NCBI RefSeq assembly: GCF_002261225.1
Contig: NZ_NEVM01000005.1
Coordinates: 1,054,001-1,118,000, forward strand
DNA from: Bordetella genomosp. 10
Lineage (GTDB): Bacteria > Pseudomonadota > Gammaproteobacteria > Burkholderiales > Burkholderiaceae_B
Reading direction: 5' to 3'
DNA length: 64,000 bases
A program made the translations under genes and the position numbers. Below, piece after piece: positions 37,694-45,531 of this stretch. The notes beneath the pieces are model-generated. The model did not search any database, was not told the origin of the DNA, and saw only the letters and a list, made by a program, of their open reading frames with translations. Numbering within the stretch: the stretch's first letter is position 1; the number at the start of each line of letters is the position of its first letter.

Positions 37694-39337
37694 ATGGAAG
37701 CAATCGGGATCACCCTGGCGATGTTCGCCGCCGTGCTGGTCAGCGGCATGGTGGTCCGGGTACTACCGGTAGCCGTGCCCTTGCCGCTGGTGCAGATCGC
37801 CCTTGGCGCCCTGATCTCCAGTTTTTCCGATCACGGCGTGCGGCTCGACCCGGAAGTCTTCTTCCTGCTGTTCCTGCCCCCCTTGCTGTTTCTCGACGGC
37901 TGGCGCATTCCGAAGGAAGGCGTGCTGCGCGACAAGTACTCCATCCTCGAACTGGCGTTCGGCCTGGTGTTCATCACGGTGCTGGGCGTCGGCTACTTCA
38001 TCCACTGGATGATTCCGGCCATGCCCTTGCCGGTGGCCTTCGCGCTGGCGGCCATCGTCTCGCCCACGGATCCGGTGGCGGTGTCGGCCATCACGCAGCG
38101 GGTCGCCATCCCCAAGCGCGTCATGCACGTGCTCGAAGGCGAGTCGCTGCTGAACGACGCCAGCGGCCTGGTCGCCTTCCGCTTCGCGGTCATGGCGGCC
38201 GTATCGGGCAGCTTCTCCCTGGGTTCGGCCGCCGTGTCCTTCCTGTGGGTGGCCATCGGCGGCCTGGCGGCCGGCGCGATCTTCACGATCCTGGTGACCG
38301 CCGCCAAGAACCTGTTCACCCGCAACTTCGGCGAGGAGCCGGGCTCCGAGATCCTGCTCAGCCTGATCATTCCTTTCGGCGCCTACGAACTGGCCGAGCA
38401 CATCGGGGCCTCGGGCATCCTTGCCGCGGTGGCCGCCGGCGTGGCCATGAGCTACGTGGAGCTGTCCGGCAAGGCCATGGCCATCACGCGCATCCAGCGC
38501 AATGCCGTGTGGAACATGCTGCAGTTCACGCTCAACGGCATCATGTTCGTCCTATTGGGCGAACAACTGCCCGCCATCTTCAACGGCGCCGTCGGCGTGG
38601 TGCGGGACACCGGACACCTGAATCCCTGGTGGCTGCTGGCCTACGCGCTGGCCATCAACGTGGCGCTGGCGGCCTTGCGGTTCGGCTGGGTGTGGCTCTC
38701 GCTGGCCATCGGCCGCCGGATCGCCGCGCGCCGGGGCACCCTGGCGCCGCAGCCCAGCATACGGCTCATGCTGGCGGTATCGCTGGCCGGCGTGCGCGGC
38801 GCCATTACGCTGGCGGGCGTGCTGACGCTGCCCTTCGTGGTGGACAGCGGCGAGCCCTTCCCCGCCCGCGACCTCGCCATCTTCCTGGCCGCCACCGTCA
38901 TCATCGTCTCGCTGCTCACGGCCAGCATCGGCCTGCCGCGCCTGCTGCGCGGGCTGGACGTGCCGGAAGAAGGAGAGCACCATCGCCAGGAAGACCTGGC
39001 CAACGCGGCGGCGCGGGAAGCCGCGCTAAAGAGCATCGAGGCCACGGCGCACGAGCTGACGATCAAGAATCCCCAGACCGATCCCACGATCTATACGGAA
39101 GTGGCCACCCGCCTGATGAACAGCATCCAGCAACGCGCCACCGGCGGCCGGGACCAGGAGGTGGAGCCGGAGGTCATCAAGCTGCAGCAGGAAATCGAAC
39201 GCCAGATGCGGCTCGCCGCGCTGGCTGCTTCGCGCGGCGAGCTTTACCGCATGGCGCGCCACGGCAAGCTGTCGGACGAAATGGCGCGCGAGATGGTGAA
39301 GGGAATAGATTTGCAGGAAGCGCGCCTGCGGGCTTGA
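37694..39337 (+). CDS. Na+/H+ antiporter, CPA1 family
   Basis: A 547-residue cation/proton antiporter. About twelve hydrophobic segments are followed by a hydrophilic tail of about 110 residues. The conserved motifs are FLLFLPPLLFLDGWRIPK, ALAAIVSPTDPVAVSAI with the ion-binding Asp region, and EGESLLNDASGLVAFRF with the ND pair. It expels Na+ (or K+) in exchange for protons. ATG 37694 is favoured because GGAAGG at 37679-37684 lies nine bases upstream; ATG 37685 has the same element too close. Confidence 0.92.
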   Translation: MEAIGITLAMFAAVLVSGMVVRVLPVAVPLPLVQIALGALISSFSDHGVRLDPEVFFLLFLPPLLFLDGWRIPKEGVLRDKYSILELAFGLVFITVLGVGYFIHWMIPAMPLPVAFALAAIVSPTDPVAVSAITQRVAIPKRVMHVLEGESLLNDASGLVAFRFAVMAAVSGSFSLGSAAVSFLWVAIGGLAAGAIFTILVTAAKNLFTRNFGEEPGSEILLSLIIPFGAYELAEHIGASGILAAVAAGVAMSYVELSGKAMAITRIQRNAVWNMLQFTLNGIMFVLLGEQLPAIFNGAVGVVRDTGHLNPWWLLAYALAINVALAALRFGWVWLSLAIGRRIAARRGTLAPQPSIRLMLAVSLAGVRGAITLAGVLTLPFVVDSGEPFPARDLAIFLAATVIIVSLLTASIGLPRLLRGLDVPEEGEHHRQEDLANAAAREAALKSIEATAHELTIKNPQTDPTIYTEVATRLMNSIQQRATGGRDQEVEPEVIKLQQEIERQMRLAALAASRGELYRMARHGKLSDEMAREMVKGIDLQEARLRA

Positions 39338-39383
39338 CGGCGGCCCGGCGCGCCGCCCCCGATTGCAAGAAAGGAGTTCTTCC

Positions 39384-39914
39384 ATGGCGCCGGCCTCCAA
39401 TTCGCTCGCCTGGGTTTTCGACGTCTTCGAAGGCGAGGAGACCTACCTGTCCAAACCCATGTTCGGCTGCCTGGCCGCCTACGTCGACGGCCTGCTGTGC
39501 CTGGTCGCCGCGGACCGCGGCGCACCCTGGGATGGCCTGCTCGTATGCACCTCGCAAGACCGCCATGCGGCGCTCGTCGAGGAATTGCCGGCCCTGCGCC
39601 GGCATCCGGTGCTCGGCAAGTGGCTCTACGTCCCGGAATCCGATCCCGAGTTCGAGCACACCGCCCGGCGGACGACGGCGCTGGTGCTGGCCCGCGACGA
39701 ACGGATCGGCGTCGAGCCCAGGCCCAGGCGGCGCGGCGGGGCCGCCGCGCTTCCCAAGGCCTCGCGGACGGGCAAGCGCGCCGATGCCGCGCAAGAGAAA
39801 ATACCGTTGTCCAGGCCCCTGGGGCTGGGCGATCCCGACGACGGCCAGGGCCGGGCATTGGACCCGTTCACCGGCAAGCGCGGCAAAGCGGTCAAAGGAC
39901 GCGGGCGACGATAG
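39384..39914 (+). CDS. Conserved protein, TfoX/MmcQ-like N-terminal domain (uncertain)
   Basis: A 176-residue cytoplasmic protein. The first 95 residues contain KPMFGCLAAYVDGLLCLVAA and HPVLGKWLYVPESDPEFEHT, vaguely like the TfoX/MmcQ fold. The C-terminal third is basic and low in complexity (EPRPRRRGGAAALPKASRTG, and a KGRGRR end), suggesting nucleic-acid contact. The AAGGAG ribosome site and ATG 39384 are clear. It follows the antiporter after 46 bases. Function unknown. Confidence 0.65.
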   Translation: MAPASNSLAWVFDVFEGEETYLSKPMFGCLAAYVDGLLCLVAADRGAPWDGLLVCTSQDRHAALVEELPALRRHPVLGKWLYVPESDPEFEHTARRTTALVLARDERIGVEPRPRRRGGAAALPKASRTGKRADAAQEKIPLSRPLGLGDPDDGQGRALDPFTGKRGKAVKGRGRR

Positions 39915-40020
39915 CGGCACCCCTCACGACGCCGGCATCGCGTAGTGGGTCGCCTGCCGCGCGCCCATCGCAACGCTCGAATGACGTTCGAATGACGCTC
40001 GAATGTCGATCAGACGCCGC

Positions 40021-40485
40021 TCAAGCGGCGCCGGGCCGCCTGGCGTGCCGCGCGAGGAAGCGGTCCAGTTGCCCGGCGAACGCCCTGCCGTCCTGCTGCG
40101 AGTACGAGGAAGGCCCGCCCGTCTCCACGCCCGCGCTGCGCAGTTGATCCATCACGTCCCGCATCGTCAGGCGCTCCTGTATGTTTTCACGCGTGAACCA
40201 GTTTCCGCGCGGGTCCAGCACGTGGGCCTGCTTGTCGAGCGCGGCGGCGGCCAGGGGAATGTCGGCCGTGATGATGAGATCGCCCGGCCCCGCCATCTCG
40301 ACGATGCGGGCGTCCGCCACGTCGAAGCCCGCCGGCACCTGCACCGCCTTGATGAAAGGCGAAGGCGGCGTGCGCAGGTACTGGTTCGCCACCAGCGTGA
40401 CGCACACCTCGACCCGCCGCGCGGCGCGAAACAATATTTCCTTGACGACGCCGGGACAGGCGTCCGCGTCAACCAGCACCTGCAT
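40021..40485 (-). CDS. YaiI/YqxD family protein (DUF188)
   Basis: A 154-residue protein with the family start MQVLVDADACPGVVKEILFR and the later GDLIITADIPLAAAALDK, matching the PIN-like NYN/DUF188 family. Conserved Asp residues suggest a metal-dependent nuclease, not proven. Start 40485 gives the usual family N-terminus; an upstream frame adds residues with no family match. It stands alone, in the same direction as the downstream esterase. Confidence 0.9.
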   Translation of the reverse strand: MQVLVDADACPGVVKEILFRAARRVEVCVTLVANQYLRTPPSPFIKAVQVPAGFDVADARIVEMAGPGDLIITADIPLAAAALDKQAHVLDPRGNWFTRENIQERLTMRDVMDQLRSAGVETGGPSSYSQQDGRAFAGQLDRFLARHARRPGAA

Positions 40486-40634
40486 CGCGTTCTTCCGCCA
40501 GCAACAAAGGGCCTCCATCTTACCGCCCCGCCCGCTCGCGAGCCGCGGCGACAGCCGAAGCCATCGCGCGGATCCGCGACGCCCCCATTGCGTGCGAAGG
40601 CGCGCTCATGGGCGCGCCCCTCCGCAACACGGCG

Positions 40635-41711
40635 CTAGCCCGCGCGCTTGCGCCCCTTGAAAAACCGCCACATCAGCAGCGAGGCATTGGGCCCCTGCCT
40701 GGAATGGAAGCGTATGCGGCCGTCGCCGCCGCTCCAGGCGTGGCCCAACCCGGGCACTTCGCACAGGCTCACGACGGGCCCGCGCCGGCTCGGCGCGTCC
40801 ATGCGCAGATAGCGGCGGGCGCTGCCGGCGTCCTTTTCCTGGGACGGAGCGGCATCGTCGCCGCCGGCGTCCATGCCGTTGACCCACGCCATCTGCTCGA
40901 ACAACTGGTGTCCGTTGCGCTTGTCCACCACCACGTCGTCATCCCCCTGCAGGATGATGGCGGGCATGCCGGGAAACGTCTCGCGATCCACCATGAGGGA
41001 GGCCATGGCCTGGTCCGGCGTCGCCTCGGCGCCGTGGCGCATCACGCGCAAGCCCTGGCCGGCGTTGTGCGCGCCGCCCAGCGCGGCACCCGAGTGCATG
41101 CCCACGGCGGCGAACAGGTCCGGATGCCGCAAGGCCGTCAGCGCCGCCATGCCCGCGCCGGCGGACAGGCCGGCGATGTACACGCGAGCGGGGTCGGCCT
41201 GGTAGTCCGCCACCGCGGCGGCCGCGATGCCGGCAATGGCGTCCGCTTCCGCGTAGCCATGGGCGGAGTCCGGCTGGTACCAGTGCCAGCAGCGGTTGTG
41301 CTGCCCGCGCCGCGATTGCTGCGGATAGACCAGCAGCAGCCCTTCGCGATCCGCCACGCGGTGCATGCGCGTCCCCACCGCGAAATCCCGGGCGGTCTGC
41401 TCGCAGCCGTGCAACATCACCAGCACCGGGCATCCCTTGCGCAATCGCGGCGGCGCGTAGACGAAATAGGACAGGCGCACCGGCCATACGCCGGGGACGG
41501 GAGGCGTTCGATACACGCGCGTCTTCCACGTCCCCGCGAACGCGGCGGCGTCGAACTCCGGCCCGGCGCCGGCGGCCGCCTTGTCCACGGACGCGCGTTT
41601 CCTGGCGGCCTTGGCGCTCGCCTGGGAAGCCGAGGCCGAGGACTGCCGCATCACCTCCTTGAACAGCGCGTGCGGCGCCAGGCGCCAGGCCGTGCGCTGC
41701 AGGCGCGCCAT
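40635..41711 (-). CDS. PHB depolymerase-family esterase
   Basis: About 358 residues of an alpha/beta hydrolase. The oxyanion region is PVLVMLHGCEQTARDFAVGT, the nucleophile motif is AGLSAGAGMAALTALRHPDL, and acid and His follow in GDDDVVVDK and PGLGHAWSGGD. The family contains poly(3-hydroxybutyrate) depolymerases and feruloyl esterases. No clear signal peptide is seen; the N-terminus is basic (MARLQRTAWRLAPHALFKEV), as in intracellular or granule-associated forms. Start is uncertain: GTG 41759 is also possible. A PhaR-like palindrome lies upstream, supporting a PHB link. Confidence 0.83.
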   Translation of the reverse strand: MARLQRTAWRLAPHALFKEVMRQSSASASQASAKAARKRASVDKAAAGAGPEFDAAAFAGTWKTRVYRTPPVPGVWPVRLSYFVYAPPRLRKGCPVLVMLHGCEQTARDFAVGTRMHRVADREGLLLVYPQQSRRGQHNRCWHWYQPDSAHGYAEADAIAGIAAAAVADYQADPARVYIAGLSAGAGMAALTALRHPDLFAAVGMHSGAALGGAHNAGQGLRVMRHGAEATPDQAMASLMVDRETFPGMPAIILQGDDDVVVDKRNGHQLFEQMAWVNGMDAGGDDAAPSQEKDAGSARRYLRMDAPSRRGPVVSLCEVPGLGHAWSGGDGRIRFHSRQGPNASLLMWRFFKGRKRAG

Positions 41712-41801
41712 CTTGCGGACGGCGGAGAAAAACAGCGCGGACGATTTGTTTCGGGTCACGATCAACCTGGGTACATGCGGAATCAGCCCATTAAATCGGA
41801 T

Positions 41802-41818
41802 TTGCTGCAATGCAGCAA
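41802..41818. promoter_or_regulatory. PhaR-like box upstream of the PHB depolymerase gene
   Basis: A perfect 17-bp palindrome, TTGCTGCA-A-TGCAGCAA, containing CTGC-N3-GCAG, the form reported for the polyhydroxybutyrate-responsive repressor PhaR. It lies about 90 bases before the esterase ATG. Binding of PhaR here is inferred from the match and from the gene it precedes. Confidence 0.55.
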
Positions 41819-42003
41819 CCACGATTCACAAGATGTCACGCTTGACGCGCGTTGCCTGGGGAGCGCTTGGCCTCGTGGACCATTTTTCAGCTTCAAGACA
41901 GATTCCGGGCCGGCAAGCCCCCGCCAAGCGCATCGACGGAAGCCCTCCCCGCGGCCGGCCTCCGCTTGTTGGACAATAGCGGATTCCCGCCTTCCCGACC
42001 GCC

Positions 42004-42966
42004 ATGTCCCGACCCGATTCCTCCCTGGCCACGCGCCTCCTGCCCTGGGCCGCCCTGCTGCTGCCGTCGCTGTTCTGGGCGGGCAACTTCATCGCGGGCC
42101 GGGCGATGCGCGATGCCGTCACGCCGATGACGCTGGCGCTGGGCCGCTGGCTGATCGCGCTGGCCTGCCTGCTGCCCTTCGCGTGGCGCGGCATGCGCCG
42201 CGACGCCAGGCGCTACCTGGCGCATCGCTGGCTGATCCTCGGCACCGCCGTGACCGGCGTGGCGGCGTTCAGCTCGCTGGTCTACGTCGGCCTGCACACC
42301 ACCACCGCCAGCAACGGCCTGCTGCTCAACTCCCTGATTCCGCTGCTGATCGTGCTGGCCGGCGCGGTGTTCTACCGGCAGCGCCTCACGCTCGGCCAGG
42401 GCGTGGGGCTGGCGCTGTCCTTCGCCGGCGTGCTCACGCTGGTGCTGCAGGGGCAGTGGACGCAATGGCGGCAGGTGTCCCTGGTCCCGGGCGACGGCAT
42501 CCTGCTCGTCGCCATGGTCTGCTTCGCCTTCTACACCCTGTGGCTGCGGCAGTTGCCGCCCGAACTGGACCGCCTGGGCCTGACGGCCACGCAGATCGCC
42601 GTCGCCATCCTCGTGCTGCTGCCTTTCTGGCTGGCCGAACGCGCGGGCGGCACGCGCACCGAATGGACCCTGGCCAGCGGCGCGGCCCTGGCCTATGTGG
42701 GCATCTTCCCGTCGGTGGGGGCCTATCTTCTCTACACGCGGGCCGTGCAGCACTTCGGGCCGGCGCGCGCCGGCCTGAGCATCCACCTGATTCCCGTCTT
42801 CGGCGTCGTGCTGTCCGCCCTGCTGCTGCACGAACGGCTGCATGCCTGGCATGCGGCCGGCATCGCCGCCATCGCGGCCGGCCTGGTCTGCTCCAACCTG
42901 GCCCCGGCGCGCCCGGGCGCCCTGATCGGGAAGACCGGCGCGCCCGCCCCGGACAAGCCACGCTAG
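42004..42966 (+). CDS. DMT-superfamily transporter (EamA type)
   Basis: A 320-residue membrane protein with ten hydrophobic segments in two EamA repeats: LLPSLFWAGNFIAGRAMRDA at the start and YVGIFPSVGAYLLYTRAVQH in the second half. Members export amino acids, drugs or metabolites. It is convergent with the DUF190 gene; stops are 18 bases apart. It has no riboswitch and probably is not part of the fluoride group. Confidence 0.9.
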   Translation: MSRPDSSLATRLLPWAALLLPSLFWAGNFIAGRAMRDAVTPMTLALGRWLIALACLLPFAWRGMRRDARRYLAHRWLILGTAVTGVAAFSSLVYVGLHTTTASNGLLLNSLIPLLIVLAGAVFYRQRLTLGQGVGLALSFAGVLTLVLQGQWTQWRQVSLVPGDGILLVAMVCFAFYTLWLRQLPPELDRLGLTATQIAVAILVLLPFWLAERAGGTRTEWTLASGAALAYVGIFPSVGAYLLYTRAVQHFGPARAGLSIHLIPVFGVVLSALLLHERLHAWHAAGIAAIAAGLVCSNLAPARPGALIGKTGAPAPDKPR

Positions 42967-42984
42967 GCGCCGGGCGCGCCGGCC

Positions 42985-43308
42985 TTATTTTTCGCCCTTC
43001 CCCATCCGGCCGAACTCGACCGCCGTCTTCACGAAGAAGACGTCGATGTCTTCCTGCTCCAGCGCGGCGATGAACGCGTCGCCCTTGTCCTCGGCGATGG
43101 CCACCGTCACGCCCACCGGCTGGTCGGCGAGTTCGAAGAAATGCGCGGAATGGATCCGGCCGTCTTGCCCGAAACCCTCCGCCGCGCTGAACATCGTGCC
43201 GCCCAGCGCGCCGTGTTCGCGCGCGAACGTCAACAGCCATTCGGCCAGCGGCGTCTTGCCATGGCGGCGGTCTTGCTGGGTATAGAAAACCAACTGGTAG
43301 CCTTTCAT
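42985..43308 (-). CDS. DUF190 protein (copy A)
   Basis: A 107-residue protein starting MKGYQLVFYTQQDRRHGKTP, with RIHSAHFFELADQPVGVTVA and the C-terminal VFFVKTAVEFG. This is a DUF190 protein, a GlnB-like fold often encoded beside fluoride exporters; its biochemical job is unknown. The ribosome site GGAGGTGA is nearly perfect. It is the third gene after the clcF riboswitch and is closely similar to the DUF190 protein at 49381-49710 (both start with MxGYQL and a QQDR motif). Confidence 0.9.
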   Translation of the reverse strand: MKGYQLVFYTQQDRRHGKTPLAEWLLTFAREHGALGGTMFSAAEGFGQDGRIHSAHFFELADQPVGVTVAIAEDKGDAFIAALEQEDIDVFFVKTAVEFGRMGKGEK

Positions 43309-43333
43309 CGGTCACCTCCAGGAGTAATAGGAG

Positions 43334-43717
43334 TCAGGCGGCCGCCGCGTTCGCCGCGTGCTCGTTCACGCCGTGGATCAGGGGCAGCTCGCACTTCAGC
43401 AACACCGCCTTCACCTTGTGCAGTTCGGCGGCATGGTCGCGCAGGAACTTGCGCAGCACGGTCTCGCTGTCGACCAGTTCGACGCATTGGGGATGCCGCA
43501 TGGCAACGACCTCGGGATGATGGTGCGTGATCTTCTGTCCTTGCAGATAGCCGGCGTGGATGGTGTGCAGCACGGCCTGGCTGATGCCCGACTTCTTGGC
43601 GGCGACCAGCAAATGGTGGGCCAGGGCGGGCGCGCTCAGGTGGTGCCAGAAGCGGGTGGCGGTGGCGCGGGCGGAATTGGGGAAATAGAGCCGCAGCGCG
43701 GCGTGATCGTTCGTCAT
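43334..43717 (-). CDS. DUF190-like protein (copy B, divergent)
   Basis: A 127-residue protein. Its layout (FWHHLSAPALAHHLLVAAKK, HAGYLQGQKITHHHPE, CVELVDSETVLRKFLRDH) follows the DUF190 pattern, but the sequence is far from copies A and C and is His-rich (about 13 His). Metal binding is possible. It starts 22 bases after the clcF stop and ends 25 bases before copy A, so it is in the riboswitch-controlled operon. The assignment is by eye and moderately sure. Confidence 0.7.
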   Translation of the reverse strand: MTNDHAALRLYFPNSARATATRFWHHLSAPALAHHLLVAAKKSGISQAVLHTIHAGYLQGQKITHHHPEVVAMRHPQCVELVDSETVLRKFLRDHAAELHKVKAVLLKCELPLIHGVNEHAANAAAA

Positions 43718-43739
43718 GATGTCAGTGAAAGTCGAGGAT

Positions 43740-45050
43740 TTATTTTTCGGCGGGAACCACGGCTTGCTTGCCGAGGGTCTTGCGATAGGCGGCCAGTTCG
43801 GAAATGCGCAGCCCCTCGGGCAGCATCCGGTGCTTGGCGTGTCCCACCCGCTGGGCGTGGTAGATACCCGTATGGCCGGAAAAGTGATAGGCGGCGATGC
43901 AGGCCACGGCGGCGAAGGGCGCGATCGACGGGCCGAACAGCTCGATGGCCATCACGATGGTGGCGATGGGCGTGTTGGCGGCGCCCGCGAACACGGCCAC
44001 GAAGCCCAGGCCCGCCAGCATCGAATACGGCAGGTGCAGCAGCGGCGCCAGCGCATTGCCGAAGGTCGCGCCGATGTAGAACAGCGGGGTCACCTCGCCG
44101 CCCTTGAAGCCGGTCCCCAGCGAAGTCACCGTGAACGCCAGCTTGCCCAGGAAGTCCCAGGACGACAGCGGGTGCTGGAAGGCCTCGACGATGGTCGGTA
44201 TGCCCAGCCCGATGTAGCGGTCCGCGCCGAGCGCCCACACCGCCACCGCGACGACGAGGCCGCCGAGGAAGGGGCGCAGCGGCGCATAGGGCACGTGCCG
44301 TTTCATGAAGGCGCCCAGCGCGTGCGCGCTGTTGGCGAACACCATGCCGATCACGCCGAACAGGATGCCGGCGACGACGACGCCCAGCATGCTCGCCAGG
44401 CCCACGGGCACGACCTGGGTGACGACGTAGTGGGTGTGCTCCACGCCCCACAGCAGCCCGATCTGGTCCGCCGCGATGGCGGCGACGAAGCACGGGAACA
44501 GGGCGTCGTAGCGCATCCTGCCGATGGCCAGCACTTCGAGTCCGAAGATGGCCCCCGCCAGCGGCGTGCCGAAGACCGAGGAAAAGCCCGCCGCGATGCC
44601 CGCCATGAGCATGATGCGGCGATCCTCGGGGCGCAGGCGCAGCATGCGGGTGAGCTGGTCGGCGAGCGCGCCGCCCATCTGCACCGCGGTGCCTTCACGG
44701 CCGACCGACGCGCCGAACAGGTGGGAGATGACGGTGCCGCCGAAGACCAGCGGCACCATGCGCAAAGGGATGGTTTTCTTGGGGTCGTGGATTTCGTCGA
44801 TGATGAGGTTGTTTCCCGCCTCGACCGGCCGGCCCATCCGCAGGTAGCACCACCCGACGACGAAGCCGGCCACCGGAAGCAGCCAGATGAGCGCGCGGTG
44901 CGCTTCGCGGGTGGCCGTCGCCCAGTTCAGGGCATGCAGGAAGACGGCGGAGGCGCTGCCTGCCAGGCAGGCGACGAGAAAGGAGATGACCAGCCATTTG
45001 CCCGCGTAGGGCAGGAGATCCAGTTGTTCGAATTTGGATGAGTGTCGCAT
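43740..45050 (-). CDS. clcF: CLC-F type fluoride/H+ antiporter
   Basis: A 436-residue CLC-superfamily membrane protein. Two features mark the fluoride-specific CLC-F branch. The usual GSGIP chloride motif is replaced by AGNNLIIDEI, and the gating motif is GASVGREGTAVQMGGALADQ with the gating Glu. It expels fluoride in exchange for protons. A fluoride riboswitch lies upstream (45138-45196) behind a good sigma-70 promoter. ATG 45050 gives MRHSSKFEQLDLL; a GTG at 45086 is possible but neither has a clear ribosome site, in keeping with structured control. Two DUF190 genes follow. Confidence 0.93.
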   Translation of the reverse strand: MRHSSKFEQLDLLPYAGKWLVISFLVACLAGSASAVFLHALNWATATREAHRALIWLLPVAGFVVGWCYLRMGRPVEAGNNLIIDEIHDPKKTIPLRMVPLVFGGTVISHLFGASVGREGTAVQMGGALADQLTRMLRLRPEDRRIMLMAGIAAGFSSVFGTPLAGAIFGLEVLAIGRMRYDALFPCFVAAIAADQIGLLWGVEHTHYVVTQVVPVGLASMLGVVVAGILFGVIGMVFANSAHALGAFMKRHVPYAPLRPFLGGLVVAVAVWALGADRYIGLGIPTIVEAFQHPLSSWDFLGKLAFTVTSLGTGFKGGEVTPLFYIGATFGNALAPLLHLPYSMLAGLGFVAVFAGAANTPIATIVMAIELFGPSIAPFAAVACIAAYHFSGHTGIYHAQRVGHAKHRMLPEGLRISELAAYRKTLGKQAVVPAEK

Positions 45051-45116
45051 GTGATCATGTGTAGGGTGCCTTGCGCACCTGACCACCGGACTGCGAGACG
45101 CAAAAGTTGCCCACAG

Positions 45117-45133
45117 CCCTGAGGCGATCAGGG
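45117..45133 (-). promoter_or_regulatory. Expression-platform hairpin of the clcF riboswitch
   Basis: On the minus strand CCCTGA and TCAGGG form a perfect 6-bp stem with a five-base loop, five bases after the aptamer's closing element. A loose T-run (AACTTTTG) follows. It is the likely terminator that fluoride binding prevents from forming. Confidence 0.5.
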
Positions 45134-45137
45134 ACCT

Positions 45138-45196
45138 GTAGGCATCATCAGCCGCGTATGAAGGACCGCGGCGGTTGACGGAGGAATGCCATCTCC
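45138..45196 (-). promoter_or_regulatory. Fluoride riboswitch 1 (clcF)
   Basis: Read on the minus strand, this contains GGAGATGGCATTCCTCC, AACCGCC and GGCTGATGATGCCTAC in the order of the crcB-motif aptamer, with helix P2 (GGAG/CTCC) and the pseudoknot-forming strands. It precedes the CLC-F antiporter gene, a classical fluoride-riboswitch target. It should switch the operon on when fluoride binds. Confidence 0.97.
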
Positions 45197-45209
45197 GGAA
45201 AGACGCGAG

Positions 45210-45238
45210 ACTTTAGCAAAATTGCCCGGCGCTGACAA
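45210..45238 (-). promoter_or_regulatory. Sigma-70 promoter of the clcF operon
   Basis: Minus strand: TTGTCA (-35), 17-base spacer, TAAAGT (-10). Transcription would start a few bases before the riboswitch aptamer at 45196, exactly where a leader RNA should begin. Confidence 0.7.
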
Positions 45239-45304
45239 TTCGCGCGGGCGGCGCGCCGCCCTTGGCTGGCGCGACTGTCGGCACATTGCTACACTCGGAT
45301 GGAC

Positions 45305-45368
45305 GGAGATGGCATTCCTCCGTTAACCGCCTCCCGGCGCCGTCAGCCGGTCGGCTGATGATGCCTAC
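45305..45368 (+). promoter_or_regulatory. Fluoride riboswitch 2 (MutS-like pair)
   Basis: GGAGATGGCATTCCTCC, TTAACCGCC and GGCTGATGATGCCTAC are all present. It is head-to-head with riboswitch 1 (5' ends about 110 bases apart) and precedes the MutS-like pair. The bases from GCCTAC onward can also enter a long hairpin (next entry), giving two exclusive structures as expected of a switch. Confidence 0.97.
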
Positions 45369-45394
45369 ATCGCCCCCGAGGGGCCGGTGTGGGC
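45363..45394 (+). terminator. Alternative hairpin of riboswitch 2
   Basis: GCCTACATCG and the following C-run pair with the G-run and CGGTGTGGGC downstream: about 14 pairs including G-U wobbles, one bulged C and a three-base loop. ATGTTTC follows. The 5' arm is the last part of the aptamer, so aptamer folding and this hairpin exclude each other. It is a probable attenuator, though the T-run is short. Confidence 0.6.
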
Positions 45395-45531
45395 ATGTTT
45401 CTCCCCCCTCCTCTCCCCTTGGGCCCCGGATCAGCATCGCGGCTTGCGCATTCTTGCCGCCCCGCCTTGGTGCACCGATCCTCGCGCGCGCGCGTCCGGC
45501 CGACGCGGCGCGGCAGGAACAGGAGGCCTGA

